Positions 1 to 5,878 of a DNA stretch of 20,055 nt are shown here, piece by piece. Numbering within the stretch: the stretch's first letter is position 1; the number at the start of each line of letters is the position of its first letter. Location of the stretch: contig CALALK010000080.1 of NCBI GenBank assembly GCA_937923125.1, forward strand, positions 1 through 20,055, written 5' to 3'. This stretch comes from an uncultured Carnobacterium sp. (lineage in GTDB: Bacteria; Bacillota; Bacilli; Lactobacillales; Aerococcaceae). The notes under the pieces were generated by a model, which worked only from the letters and a program-made list of their open reading frames with translations, ran no database searches and was not told the origin of the DNA. The position numbers were made by a program, and so were the translations under genes.

Positions 1-318
1 TGCACTTACTGCCTGACTCCCCCAGCTATCTACGGCATGAAGGAAAATCACATCTCCGATTTTTCCACCGATAATCGACCCGAATGCCAGACCTAAAGCG
101 ATTTGTTTTTTGACATGAAATCCTTGCTTACTTCTTTTATAAATCGAAACAAGACACATCGTAAACACGGCCACAGTCGAGTACACACTAATCATGCTCG
201 TCGTATCGATACCCACAAAATCAAATGCTGGCTTGATGATAATGCCACCGCCTAACCCGGTAATCGCTCCAATCATCGTCGCACAAAGCACGATGATACT
301 ATAAATAATAATGTGCAT
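1..318 (-). CDS. TSUP (TauE/SafE) family anion exporter, N-terminal part
   Basis: The first 106 codons of a membrane protein that runs off the left edge of the window. It opens with a hydrophobic segment followed by GLGGGIIIKP, which matches the glycine-rich repeat motif of the TauE/SafE (TSUP) family. A second hydrophobic stretch follows (STVAVFTMCLVSIYK), and then the GLAFGSIIGGKIGD region typical of the family. Known members move sulfite, sulfate or organosulfonates across the membrane. The ATG overlaps the stop of the upstream sulfatase-activating enzyme by one base (TAATG), so translation is probably coupled. Next to a sulfatase and its activating enzyme, the likely job is export of sulfate or sulfite released in the cytoplasm. 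That role is inferred from context; substrate and direction cannot be read from the sequence. Confidence 0.85.
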   Translation of the reverse strand, partial: MHIIIYSIIVLCATMIGAITGLGGGIIIKPAFDFVGIDTTSMISVYSTVAVFTMCLVSIYKRSKQGFHVKKQIALGLAFGSIIGGKIGDVIFLHAVDSWGSQAVSA

Positions 319-1169
319 TAGCGACCTCCTAGATTCCGGACACATCTAAATCCTAAATGGCTCGAGGTTGAGTCCCACAATGCGCCATTACGAGCGGCGA
401 CGCGATACCTGTTGCAGTATGAGCAATGGCATAAGAAGGAGCCTCCACGAATCGCATATTCGTATTCAAAATTAATGGGGCAAGAGGCGTCTTCTTCGAT
501 TTCTTCAAACGGAATTCCGCGATGATTACAGCACCATTCCCAGACATTTCCTATCATCTGATAGAGTCCATATCCGTTTGGTTCAAAGCTCTTCACGGGT
601 GCCGTTCCTAAAAAGCCGTCCGCTTTCGTATTCGTATTTGGAAAATCTCCTTGCCAAGTATTGGCATGAAACTCTCCGTCTTCTTCGAGGTCATCTCCCC
701 ATGGAAACTGCGTGGTTGTCCCGCCACGTGCTGCGTATTCCCATTGCGTTTCTGTCGGCAATTTCACCTTTGCCCAATCACAATAAGCTAATGCATCTTG
801 CAACGATACATGTACCACTGGATGGTCCATCACATCATCAATGGAAGACTCGGGCCCTGTGGGATGATTCCAACAAGCTCCGGGCACTAGGAGCCACCAA
901 GGTGAACCTGATACATGTGCATACTCTTCTCTTTTTTCTGGCTCAACGAATAGGTGAAACACATAAGAATCTCCTATCGTTTCTGCCGTTGTGGTATAAC
1001 CTGTCGCATCTATAAAGGCTTTAAACTCACGATTCGTCACGGTCGTATCCGCGATTTCAAACGCAAGTACCTTTTTCATGACTGGTGGTGCCTCATGGTC
1101 TTCGATAAAGCCTTGGCCATGAGCATCTCCCATTTGAAAGATGCCAGATTTTAAAGGCACAAAATTCAT
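318..1169 (-). CDS. Formylglycine-generating enzyme (sulfatase-activating, SUMF1/FGE family)
   Basis: This 283-residue protein fills the whole FGE-sulfatase fold. It shows the N-terminal FxMG(D) start, the LPTETQWEYAARGG block near residues 137-150, the GNVWEWC block and the C-terminal GFRC motif. The two copper-binding active-site cysteines of the family are present as C247 and C252 in the segment LCHCSYCNRYR, spaced exactly like human C336 and C341. FGE oxidises a cysteine in CxPxR of a target sulfatase to formylglycine, using oxygen. No signal peptide is seen, so it acts in the cytoplasm. It starts one base after the stop codon of the adjacent sulfatase, with AGAGAGG as ribosome binding site inside that gene's end. 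The target, CVPAR, is visible in the neighbour. Confidence 0.93.
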   Translation of the reverse strand: MNFVPLKSGIFQMGDAHGQGFIEDHEAPPVMKKVLAFEIADTTVTNREFKAFIDATGYTTTAETIGDSYVFHLFVEPEKREEYAHVSGSPWWLLVPGACWNHPTGPESSIDDVMDHPVVHVSLQDALAYCDWAKVKLPTETQWEYAARGGTTTQFPWGDDLEEDGEFHANTWQGDFPNTNTKADGFLGTAPVKSFEPNGYGLYQMIGNVWEWCCNHRGIPFEEIEEDASCPINFEYEYAIRGGSFLCHCSYCNRYRVAARNGALWDSTSSHLGFRCVRNLGGR

Positions 1170-1170
1170 A

Positions 1171-2634
1171 CTATCGACCTCTCTTTAGAGTGGAAACGAT
1201 GTGTTCTAACGGAACTTGGCAAAGCTGTCCGTCTCGCACAAAGCCTTCTTCTCTCTCCTGTAAAATACGTGCGAGTTTTGCTTTGAACTCGTTCACGAGA
1301 GAAGTGTACTTTGTTTCCGCAATTAAATTGCATTTTTCCTCTGGATCTTCTGTCATATGGAAGAGTTGATACTCGTCTTTGACAGGGAACCAAATAAATT
1401 TCCATTCATCTGTTAAAATATATTGGCTAGAATCCACACCTAGACTATGTTCTCCGTGGAATTCGTTTCGCCAACCTGCAAACTCGCCAAATAATAATTG
1501 GCGAACGCTCTTACCGTCTGTTTCGACTTTTTCACCTGTCGCTAGTTCTACAAGTGAAGGGAAAACGTCTTGAATCTTCACCAGTTGTGTGACACTCTTC
1601 TTCGTTCCCGCGATTAAGTTACCCGGGTCGAAGATAAACGCTGGAATCTTAATACTTCCTTGGTAAGGATAACCCTTGCGGAATAAATAATGCTCCCCGA
1701 GTTGATCCCCGTGGTCACTCACAAACCAAAAGATAGTATTTTCGAGTAAATCAAATTCTTCAACGGCTGTTAAGAAGCGACTTAATTGATTATCGATATG
1801 CGTGATTAAGCCGTAGTACGCTGCCAACATTCTCTTTTGTGCGTCCGCTGGAATTTTCCCACGTTTAGCATAGAGACTTGGAATCTTCTCTTCGAGTTCT
1901 TCCCAGTTCCCGATATGCAAGTCCGATACGTCCCCTAATTTATCCATGTATAAGTCATAAAAATACTTCGGTGGATTGAGCGGCGCATGTGGTTTTTCAA
2001 ACGACATCTTCAAGAAGAACGGAACGCTTGGGTCACGTCTCTTCAAGAAACGAATACTTTCGCTCACAATCCAGTTCGTTGGATGGTATTTTTCAGGAAG
2101 TTCAAACGGGCGGACATCCCATGAATTACAGTTTGCTCCATCATCGATTATATCTGCATCGCTACCGAGTTCTTGCTTAATCCATGCCAAGTAATCGCTC
2201 GAATGTTCAAAGGTTTCGCCGTACGCTTTATTGTATTTACGGTCGACATGTAAGTAGCCATCGTGCAAGAGAACATGGTCAAATCCCATGCGCTTACGGC
2301 TTGGATACACATGCATTTTCCCGATACATTCTGTTTGATAGCCTAAATCCTTGAACGTTTGAGGAAGTGTATTCGTGTAGTTCCAAGGCACTTCATCTTC
2401 GTATCCCACTCTTCCTGACTTTTCTTGGTCCATCCCTGTTAAAAGCGCGGCTCTTGCTGGCACACAACTTGGCACTGGTGAGTAGGCATTTTCAAAGTTA
2501 TATCCCATGCTGGCCATCATATCTAGCGTTGGTGTCACCACTAAGTCATCACTGCGGTTAATAGACAATGCGTCCGCACGCATTTGGTCCACTACGATGA
2601 GGATGACGTTTGGTTTAGATTGTTTTTGATTCAT
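1171..2634 (-). CDS. Type I (cysteine-type) sulfatase, cytoplasmic
   Basis: A 487-residue alkaline-phosphatase-superfamily sulfatase. The signature C57-V-P-A-R61 followed by AALLTG is the cysteine-type CxPxR motif that FGE converts to formylglycine. Other expected active-site residues are in place: D16 and Q17 near the N-terminus (DQMRAD), K106 and H108 (GKMH), K214 and H216 (EKPHAP), D307 and H308 (SDHGDQLGEH), and K320. The N-terminus has no signal peptide, so the enzyme should act on sulfated sugars already imported. It is the first gene of an operon with the FGE and a TSUP exporter. The start follows a GGGGGA ribosome binding site. The exact substrate, for example 6-O-sulfated GlcNAc or a glycosaminoglycan sugar, cannot be told from sequence. 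The plain family is certain. Confidence 0.93.
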   Translation of the reverse strand: MNQKQSKPNVILIVVDQMRADALSINRSDDLVVTPTLDMMASMGYNFENAYSPVPSCVPARAALLTGMDQEKSGRVGYEDEVPWNYTNTLPQTFKDLGYQTECIGKMHVYPSRKRMGFDHVLLHDGYLHVDRKYNKAYGETFEHSSDYLAWIKQELGSDADIIDDGANCNSWDVRPFELPEKYHPTNWIVSESIRFLKRRDPSVPFFLKMSFEKPHAPLNPPKYFYDLYMDKLGDVSDLHIGNWEELEEKIPSLYAKRGKIPADAQKRMLAAYYGLITHIDNQLSRFLTAVEEFDLLENTIFWFVSDHGDQLGEHYLFRKGYPYQGSIKIPAFIFDPGNLIAGTKKSVTQLVKIQDVFPSLVELATGEKVETDGKSVRQLLFGEFAGWRNEFHGEHSLGVDSSQYILTDEWKFIWFPVKDEYQLFHMTEDPEEKCNLIAETKYTSLVNEFKAKLARILQEREEGFVRDGQLCQVPLEHIVSTLKRGR

Positions 2635-2652
2635 ACTGTTTCCCCCAAAAAA

Positions 2653-2669
2653 GATAAAACGATTTCATC
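2653..2669. promoter_or_regulatory. cre-like palindrome at the sulfatase transcription start
   Basis: GATAAAACGATTTCATC is an imperfect palindrome (6 of 8 arm positions pair) lying over the predicted +1 of the sulfatase operon. Read on the minus strand, TGAAATCGTTTTAT matches 12 of 14 positions of the CcpA cre consensus TGWAANCGNTNWCA. A repressor bound here would block initiation. It could instead be the operator of a LacI-family regulator. Confidence 0.45.
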
Positions 2670-2673
2670 TTTT

Positions 2674-2679
2674 ATTATA
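2674..2679 (-). promoter_or_regulatory. Extended -10 promoter of the sulfatase operon
   Basis: The minus strand reads TGTTATAAT, a consensus -10 with the TGn extension. The -35 region (about 2697-2702) is poor and falls inside the stem of the preceding terminator, so the extended -10 probably carries promoter strength. The predicted start is near 2667, giving a leader of about 33 nt. Confidence 0.6.
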
Positions 2680-2681
2680 AC

Positions 2682-2712
2682 AAAAGAGCCCGTCCATGGA
2701 CAGGCTCTTTTT
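2682..2712 (-). terminator. Intrinsic terminator after yabA
   Basis: Inverted repeat AAAAGAGCCxGTCC / GGACxGGCTCTTTT with an AT loop, between the yabA stop and the sulfatase promoter. The U-run is short on the minus strand (TTTTGTT) and longer on the plus strand, so it may work in both directions. Confidence 0.7.
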
Positions 2713-2758
2713 AGTACTTTATTGGCTTTTTATATTATAATCTTGCTGTTTTCAAGCG

Positions 2759-3100
2759 TTAATCTTCGCTATACAAGATTTCTGTACAAAACATACAACT
2801 TTCATCGTTTTCTCTACGTTTTCCATAGTACAAATTACAAATATGGAATCCTTGGTCGTAGATATTTTCTAAGTTGATGATGGATTGGCTTCTTTTTTTC
2901 TTTTTAGCCACTTTCTTCGTGTGCGTGTTTGGCTCTAACTCGTCTAAACGATCTTTCAAGTGACGATTTTCCATCGTTAAATTATGATTCTCTTCGATGA
3001 CTTTTTGCAACTCTTCAGAAATCTGTTCGAGCTCATGAAGTTGCAACAAAGTTTGTTTTGTTAACCGTTCGATTCGATCATATAATTGTCTGTTTGGCAT
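2759..3100 (-). CDS. yabA: Replication initiation control protein YabA
   Basis: A 113-residue protein with the YabA layout. An N-terminal coiled coil (about residues 5-55, rich in leucine and glutamate) drives tetramer formation. A lysine-rich linker follows. A C-terminal zinc motif is built from H86, C88, C102 and C105 in FHICNLYYG...SCMFC. In Bacillus subtilis YabA binds DnaA and the DnaN clamp to limit re-initiation of replication, acting at the replisome. The length fits the family. The start has a strong AGGAGGTG site. It is the last gene after tmk, darA and holB, 16 nt behind holB, the same relative position as in B. subtilis. Confidence 0.95.
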   Translation of the reverse strand: MPNRQLYDRIERLTKQTLLQLHELEQISEELQKVIEENHNLTMENRHLKDRLDELEPNTHTKKVAKKKKRSQSIINLENIYDQGFHICNLYYGKRRENDESCMFCTEILYSED

Positions 3101-3116
3101 TCACGCACCTCCTATC

Positions 3117-4076
3117 TTATTTTGGGATTTTTAACACCCATTGTTCTAATACTGCTTGAACTCCAACGTTGGCACTTACTTTGGCAATGGCGTTGGTCAT
3201 TTTTTCATGTTCTTTTATCCATTCACTCACGGTGAGATGTCTTGCAAAACTCTTAATTGTAGCGAGCTTATCGCTTTGAATAACGGCTCCCTCGACTCCT
3301 CGAGAAACCAGCAAAGCATCACGGATATAAATTTGTAATAGTGTTAAAAACAGTTCACTATCAGCCTTTGTCGCTAAGAGTGGCATCACTTGGGACTGAA
3401 TCGTTACAAAGGCCATCGCACGATTCGTAAATACGCGGACAAACCAATTCCAGCTTTCTTGACGAATCTGTCCAAAACTTTCACTCTCGAGCATCTCTAC
3501 TGCTTGGTCAATATTACTCGTCAATTGAGACAATAATTGCGATGTTGCGTTTGGAACCCCTCGTTCTTTCAGTGTGGAAACAATATTTTCTCCTGCATCT
3601 GATTGGAATCGAATAATCTGACAGCGCGATTGAATCGTAATCAGAACCTTGCTGAGTTGCTCTGTTAGAAGAATGAAATGAATATTTCCCGTTGGTTCTT
3701 CTAAAAACTTCAACAAGCTATTCGCAGCGCCTTGAGTCAATGTATCGACTGCATGAATCACACAAACAATCGCACTCGACTCCATCGCTGTTTTCGTTAA
3801 CTGTGATTTCAGCGTACGAATTTGGTCCACCTTTACCGTTGTGCCTTCAGGTTCTACCACGATAAAATCTGGGAAGTTCCCATGGTCAATCCTTGTGCAG
3901 TGTTCACACACGCCACAAGCAGGCTCGCCTTTTGTGCGCTTCGTACAGTTCAGCATCTTTGCGATTTCTTTGGCCATCTCCGCTTTTCCAATTCCCTTTG
4001 CCCCTTCGAACAAATACGCATGGCTCAGCTGACCATTATCGATGGCACGAATAAATGCTTCTTGCATCTTTTCCAT
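3117..4076 (-). CDS. holB: DNA polymerase III delta-prime subunit
   Basis: A 319-residue clamp-loader AAA+ protein. It has a Walker A segment GAKGIGK (residues 25-31), a four-cysteine zinc module (C44, C54, C57, C60), the family box LLKFLEEP (121-128) and the sensor-1 motif SRC (150-152). The delta-prime subunit works with DnaX and HolA to load the DnaN sliding clamp. The predicted start sits one base after the darA stop and lacks a good ribosome binding site. The in-frame ATG at 4067, preceded by GGAAAAG, is an alternative start, and coupling to darA is likely. The N-terminus is a little shorter than in many homologues. Confidence 0.95.
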   Translation of the reverse strand: MEKMQEAFIRAIDNGQLSHAYLFEGAKGIGKAEMAKEIAKMLNCTKRTKGEPACGVCEHCTRIDHGNFPDFIVVEPEGTTVKVDQIRTLKSQLTKTAMESSAIVCVIHAVDTLTQGAANSLLKFLEEPTGNIHFILLTEQLSKVLITIQSRCQIIRFQSDAGENIVSTLKERGVPNATSQLLSQLTSNIDQAVEMLESESFGQIRQESWNWFVRVFTNRAMAFVTIQSQVMPLLATKADSELFLTLLQIYIRDALLVSRGVEGAVIQSDKLATIKSFARHLTVSEWIKEHEKMTNAIAKVSANVGVQAVLEQWVLKIPK

Positions 4077-4077
4077 C

Positions 4078-4407
4078 TTAGAAACGGAAGAATGAGTCTA
4101 CAGGTAATACGAATACTGTAGCTCCACCAACACGAATTGGAATTGGAGTTGTTAGCGCGCTATCAAGCATGCTGTCGATATGCACTGGTGGCACAGTCAT
4201 TTGTTCGCGTGATTGGCAATTTACTTTAATGATTTCTAATGCTTCTTCTACACGTTCTTCTTCAATCCCGATAATGAAAGTAGTGTTTCCTGCGCGTAAG
4301 AATCCACCTGTTGTTGATAAACGAGTTGCGCGAATATTTGCTTGTGCAAACTCATCTCCTAATAAATGTGCATCTTTATCTTGTACAATCGCAATTAATA
4401 ATTTCAT
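4078..4407 (-). CDS. darA: Cyclic di-AMP receptor DarA (PII-like, YaaQ/PstA)
   Basis: A 109-residue PII-like trimeric protein. The sequence closely follows B. subtilis DarA/YaaQ: it opens MKLLIAIVQDKD, carries the nucleotide-binding segment TGGFLRAGNTTFIIG (about residues 33-47) and ends GGATVFVLPVDSFFRF. The family binds the second messenger cyclic di-AMP; its downstream targets are still poorly known. The start uses an AGGAG site 9 nt upstream. It lies 12 nt behind tmk and one base ahead of holB, so it is part of that operon. Presence of DarA argues against Streptococcus, which as far as I recall lacks it. Confidence 0.95.
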   Translation of the reverse strand: MKLLIAIVQDKDAHLLGDEFAQANIRATRLSTTGGFLRAGNTTFIIGIEEERVEEALEIIKVNCQSREQMTVPPVHIDSMLDSALTTPIPIRVGGATVFVLPVDSFFRF

Positions 4408-4419
4408 GATTTCATTCTC

Positions 4420-5067
4420 CTATTTTGTAAAATATTTTGGGTAACGTTCCACTAAAATGCGGAAGCACTCTTCCACTACTTCTTCAATGGATTTTGTCGC
4501 ATCAATCGATACAATTCTTTCCGGATATTTTTTCACTAACTCTAAATATCCATTGCGAACCATCGTATGGAAGCTTAATCCTTCTTGGTCTAAGCGGTCA
4601 AACTGACGGTTCCCTCTTGCTTTTTGAATGCGTTCCAAGCCGACTTCAGCCGGCACATCTAAGTAAAGCGTCGTACTTGGTTCTAGGCCATCCGTTGCAA
4701 AACGATTTAACTGTGCAACTTCTTCTACACCAATCCCACGAGCAACCCCTTGATATACCAATGAGCTATCGACAAAACGATCACAAAAAACAATATTTCC
4801 TTTTTCTAAGTTTGGTAAGATACGATCTTTTAAATGCTGGCGACGACCCGCAGCATATAAAATCGCTTCTGTTCTCTCATCCATTTCGGTGTTGTTCACA
4901 TCCAGAATAACCTTTCGAATATCTTCAGCGATGCGGCTTCCACCAGGTTCTCTTGTTGAAATAATATCCACAAGTGCGTGTTTTTGTAACAAAGGAATCA
5001 GTTGGTTGATGACCGTTGTTTTCCCAGCGCCATCAGGACCTTCCATCGTGATAAACAATCCTTTCAT
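4420..5067 (-). CDS. tmk: Thymidylate kinase
   Basis: Phosphorylates dTMP to dTDP in dTTP synthesis. From the chosen start the protein is 215 residues, the usual length. It carries the P-loop EGPDGAGKTT (residues 9-18), TREPGGSRIAE, the DRFVDSS motif and the arginine-containing lid ARGNRQFDRLD. The reading frame extends seven codons further upstream to a TTG at 5088. I place the start at the ATG at 5067 because GGGGGA lies four bases before it and homologues begin with M-x-G-x-F-I-T-x-E-G. It is the first gene of the tmk-darA-holB-yabA operon, with a TATAAT box just upstream. Confidence 0.95.
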   Translation of the reverse strand: MKGLFITMEGPDGAGKTTVINQLIPLLQKHALVDIISTREPGGSRIAEDIRKVILDVNNTEMDERTEAILYAAGRRQHLKDRILPNLEKGNIVFCDRFVDSSLVYQGVARGIGVEEVAQLNRFATDGLEPSTTLYLDVPAEVGLERIQKARGNRQFDRLDQEGLSFHTMVRNGYLELVKKYPERIVSIDATKSIEEVVEECFRILVERYPKYFTK

Positions 5068-5098
5068 ATTATCCCCCATTCCTTTCAATTTCTTTTCT

Positions 5099-5104
5099 AT
5101 TATA
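5099..5104 (-). promoter_or_regulatory. Promoter (-10) of the tmk operon
   Basis: A perfect TATAAT on the minus strand with a predicted start near 5092, about 25 nt ahead of the tmk ATG. A weak -35 (TTTATT) lies 17 bases upstream. From here to 5181 I see nothing else but AT-rich DNA. Confidence 0.6.
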
Positions 5105-5181
5105 CGATATTTTCATCTTTTAATAAACCAAATTCCTATAAGAAATTTCACCAATTTCTCCTCCCCCTTTTCTTTACAGAA

Positions 5182-5364
5182 CACAATATTAAAAACTTTT
5201 GTGATTACGAAGAAGAATTGTCGGGTTCTTATAGTAGCAGTAATGAGAAAAGGATCAAAGGTGAATTAATAGGAGTTAGGGATTTATCCCTTACTCCTAT
5301 TTTGAACTTTGAAGGTGAGAGACTACAGGCTCGAGCCGGTCCCTTTTTATCCTCCTCCATCTTC
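5182..5364. repeat. Structured intergenic repeat, copy 1 (right arm missing)
   Basis: Copy 1 of a repeat family found three times in this window. It has a left arm starting CACAATATT, an inner hairpin at 5269-5300 (ATAGGAGT / ACTCCTAT enclosing GGGAT / ATCCC), and the conserved tip at about 5314-5343 containing GAGAGACTACAGGCTCGAGC. After the tip, the expected inverted right arm is absent. The sequence runs instead into a copy of the flank that also precedes copy 1, so copies 1 and 2 form a tandem direct repeat with a period of about 204 bp. Confidence 0.8.
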
Positions 5365-5385
5365 CTTCCCTTTTCCTTTGCATAG

Positions 5386-5634
5386 CACAATATTTAAAAG
5401 CACTGTGATTACGGAGAATCCTTGCTAGATTCATATAGTAGCAGTAAAAGGAAAAAGGATTAAAGGTGAATTAATGGGAGTTGGGGATTTATCCCTTACT
5501 CCCATTTTGAACTTTAAAGGTGAGAGACTACAGGCTCGAACCGGTCCCCTTTTACAGCTACTATAGAAGAATCTGCAAGGAATCGCAGTAATCACAAACC
5601 TTTGGTTTGCATTATTTATATTTTAAATATTGTG
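5386..5634. repeat. Structured palindromic intergenic repeat, copy 2 (complete)
   Basis: A 249-bp element bounded by a perfect 14-bp inverted repeat (CACAATATTTAAAA at 5386-5399, its complement at 5621-5634). The arms continue to pair with interruptions (TGTGATTAC, TCCTTGC, AGATTC, TATAGTAGC, GTAAAAGG on the left, complements on the right). The inner hairpin is at 5474-5505 (ATGGGAGT / ACTCCCAT enclosing GGGAT / ATCCC), and the conserved tip is at about 5520-5549. The right arm also holds a small extra palindrome CAAACCtttGGTTTG at 5595-5609. No open reading frame of interest is inside. It lies between the end of the GH112 operon and the tmk promoter. Confidence 0.85.
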
Positions 5635-5645
5635 TATATGAAAAC

Positions 5646-5683
5646 AGGAACAGGGGCTTGTTGATAAACAAGCCCCTGTTCCT
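5646..5683 (-). terminator. Intrinsic terminator of the GH112 operon
   Basis: A perfect 17-bp stem (AGGAACAGGGGCTTGTT and its complement) with a GATA loop. On the minus strand it is followed by TTTTC. It lies 12 bp beyond the stop of the last gene of the operon. Confidence 0.9.
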
Positions 5684-5695
5684 AGTTAAGTTTTA

Positions 5696-5878
5696 TTAAC
5701 GCTTCATCGATTTAGAGTACGGACGATTGTAATCCCATAGCAAGAGAAGTAATCCAGCTAAGCCAACAAGCATTGTTGCAACGCCTTCTTTTCCAATCAT
5801 CTGATGCCCCAAAATAACTACATATAAGAATACCAACATCAATACGACGCGGATCCAAATTTTCACTTTAGGATTCAT
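5696..5878 (-). CDS. Small membrane protein coupled to the GH112 phosphorylase
   Basis: A 60-residue protein with two hydrophobic helices (about residues 7-25 and 32-48) and a basic tail (NRPYSKSMKR). The frame is open for five more codons, but the ATG at 5878 overlaps the phosphorylase stop as ATGA and has GGGAG eight bases upstream, so I choose it. Translational coupling suggests a role tied to the phosphorylase or its transporter, perhaps an accessory membrane subunit. I do not recognise a characterised family. No catalytic motif is visible, and function is unknown. Confidence 0.8.
   Translation of the reverse strand: MNPKVKIWIRVVLMLVFLYVVILGHQMIGKEGVATMLVGLAGLLLLLWDYNRPYSKSMKR

Noticed and set aside
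578..1154. Plus-strand open frames inside the FGE gene
   Set aside because: They are antisense to a gene with fully conserved motifs and show no protein family features.
2584..2877. Plus-strand open frame of 97 codons over the sulfatase-yabA gap
   Set aside because: It crosses a terminator hairpin, is antisense to two clear genes and has no start signal.
5068..5088. Upstream TTG start for tmk
   Set aside because: It lacks a ribosome binding site at proper distance, while GGGGGA fits the ATG at 5067, which also matches the family's N-terminus.
4889..5385. Overlapping plus-strand open frames across the tmk 5' end and repeat copy 1
   Set aside because: They run antisense to tmk and through palindromic DNA, have no good ribosome binding site and no recognisable protein features.
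5161..5568. Possible CRISPR-like or short tandem array
   Set aside because: There are only two units, about 204 bp each and diverged along their whole length, without spacers or cas genes.
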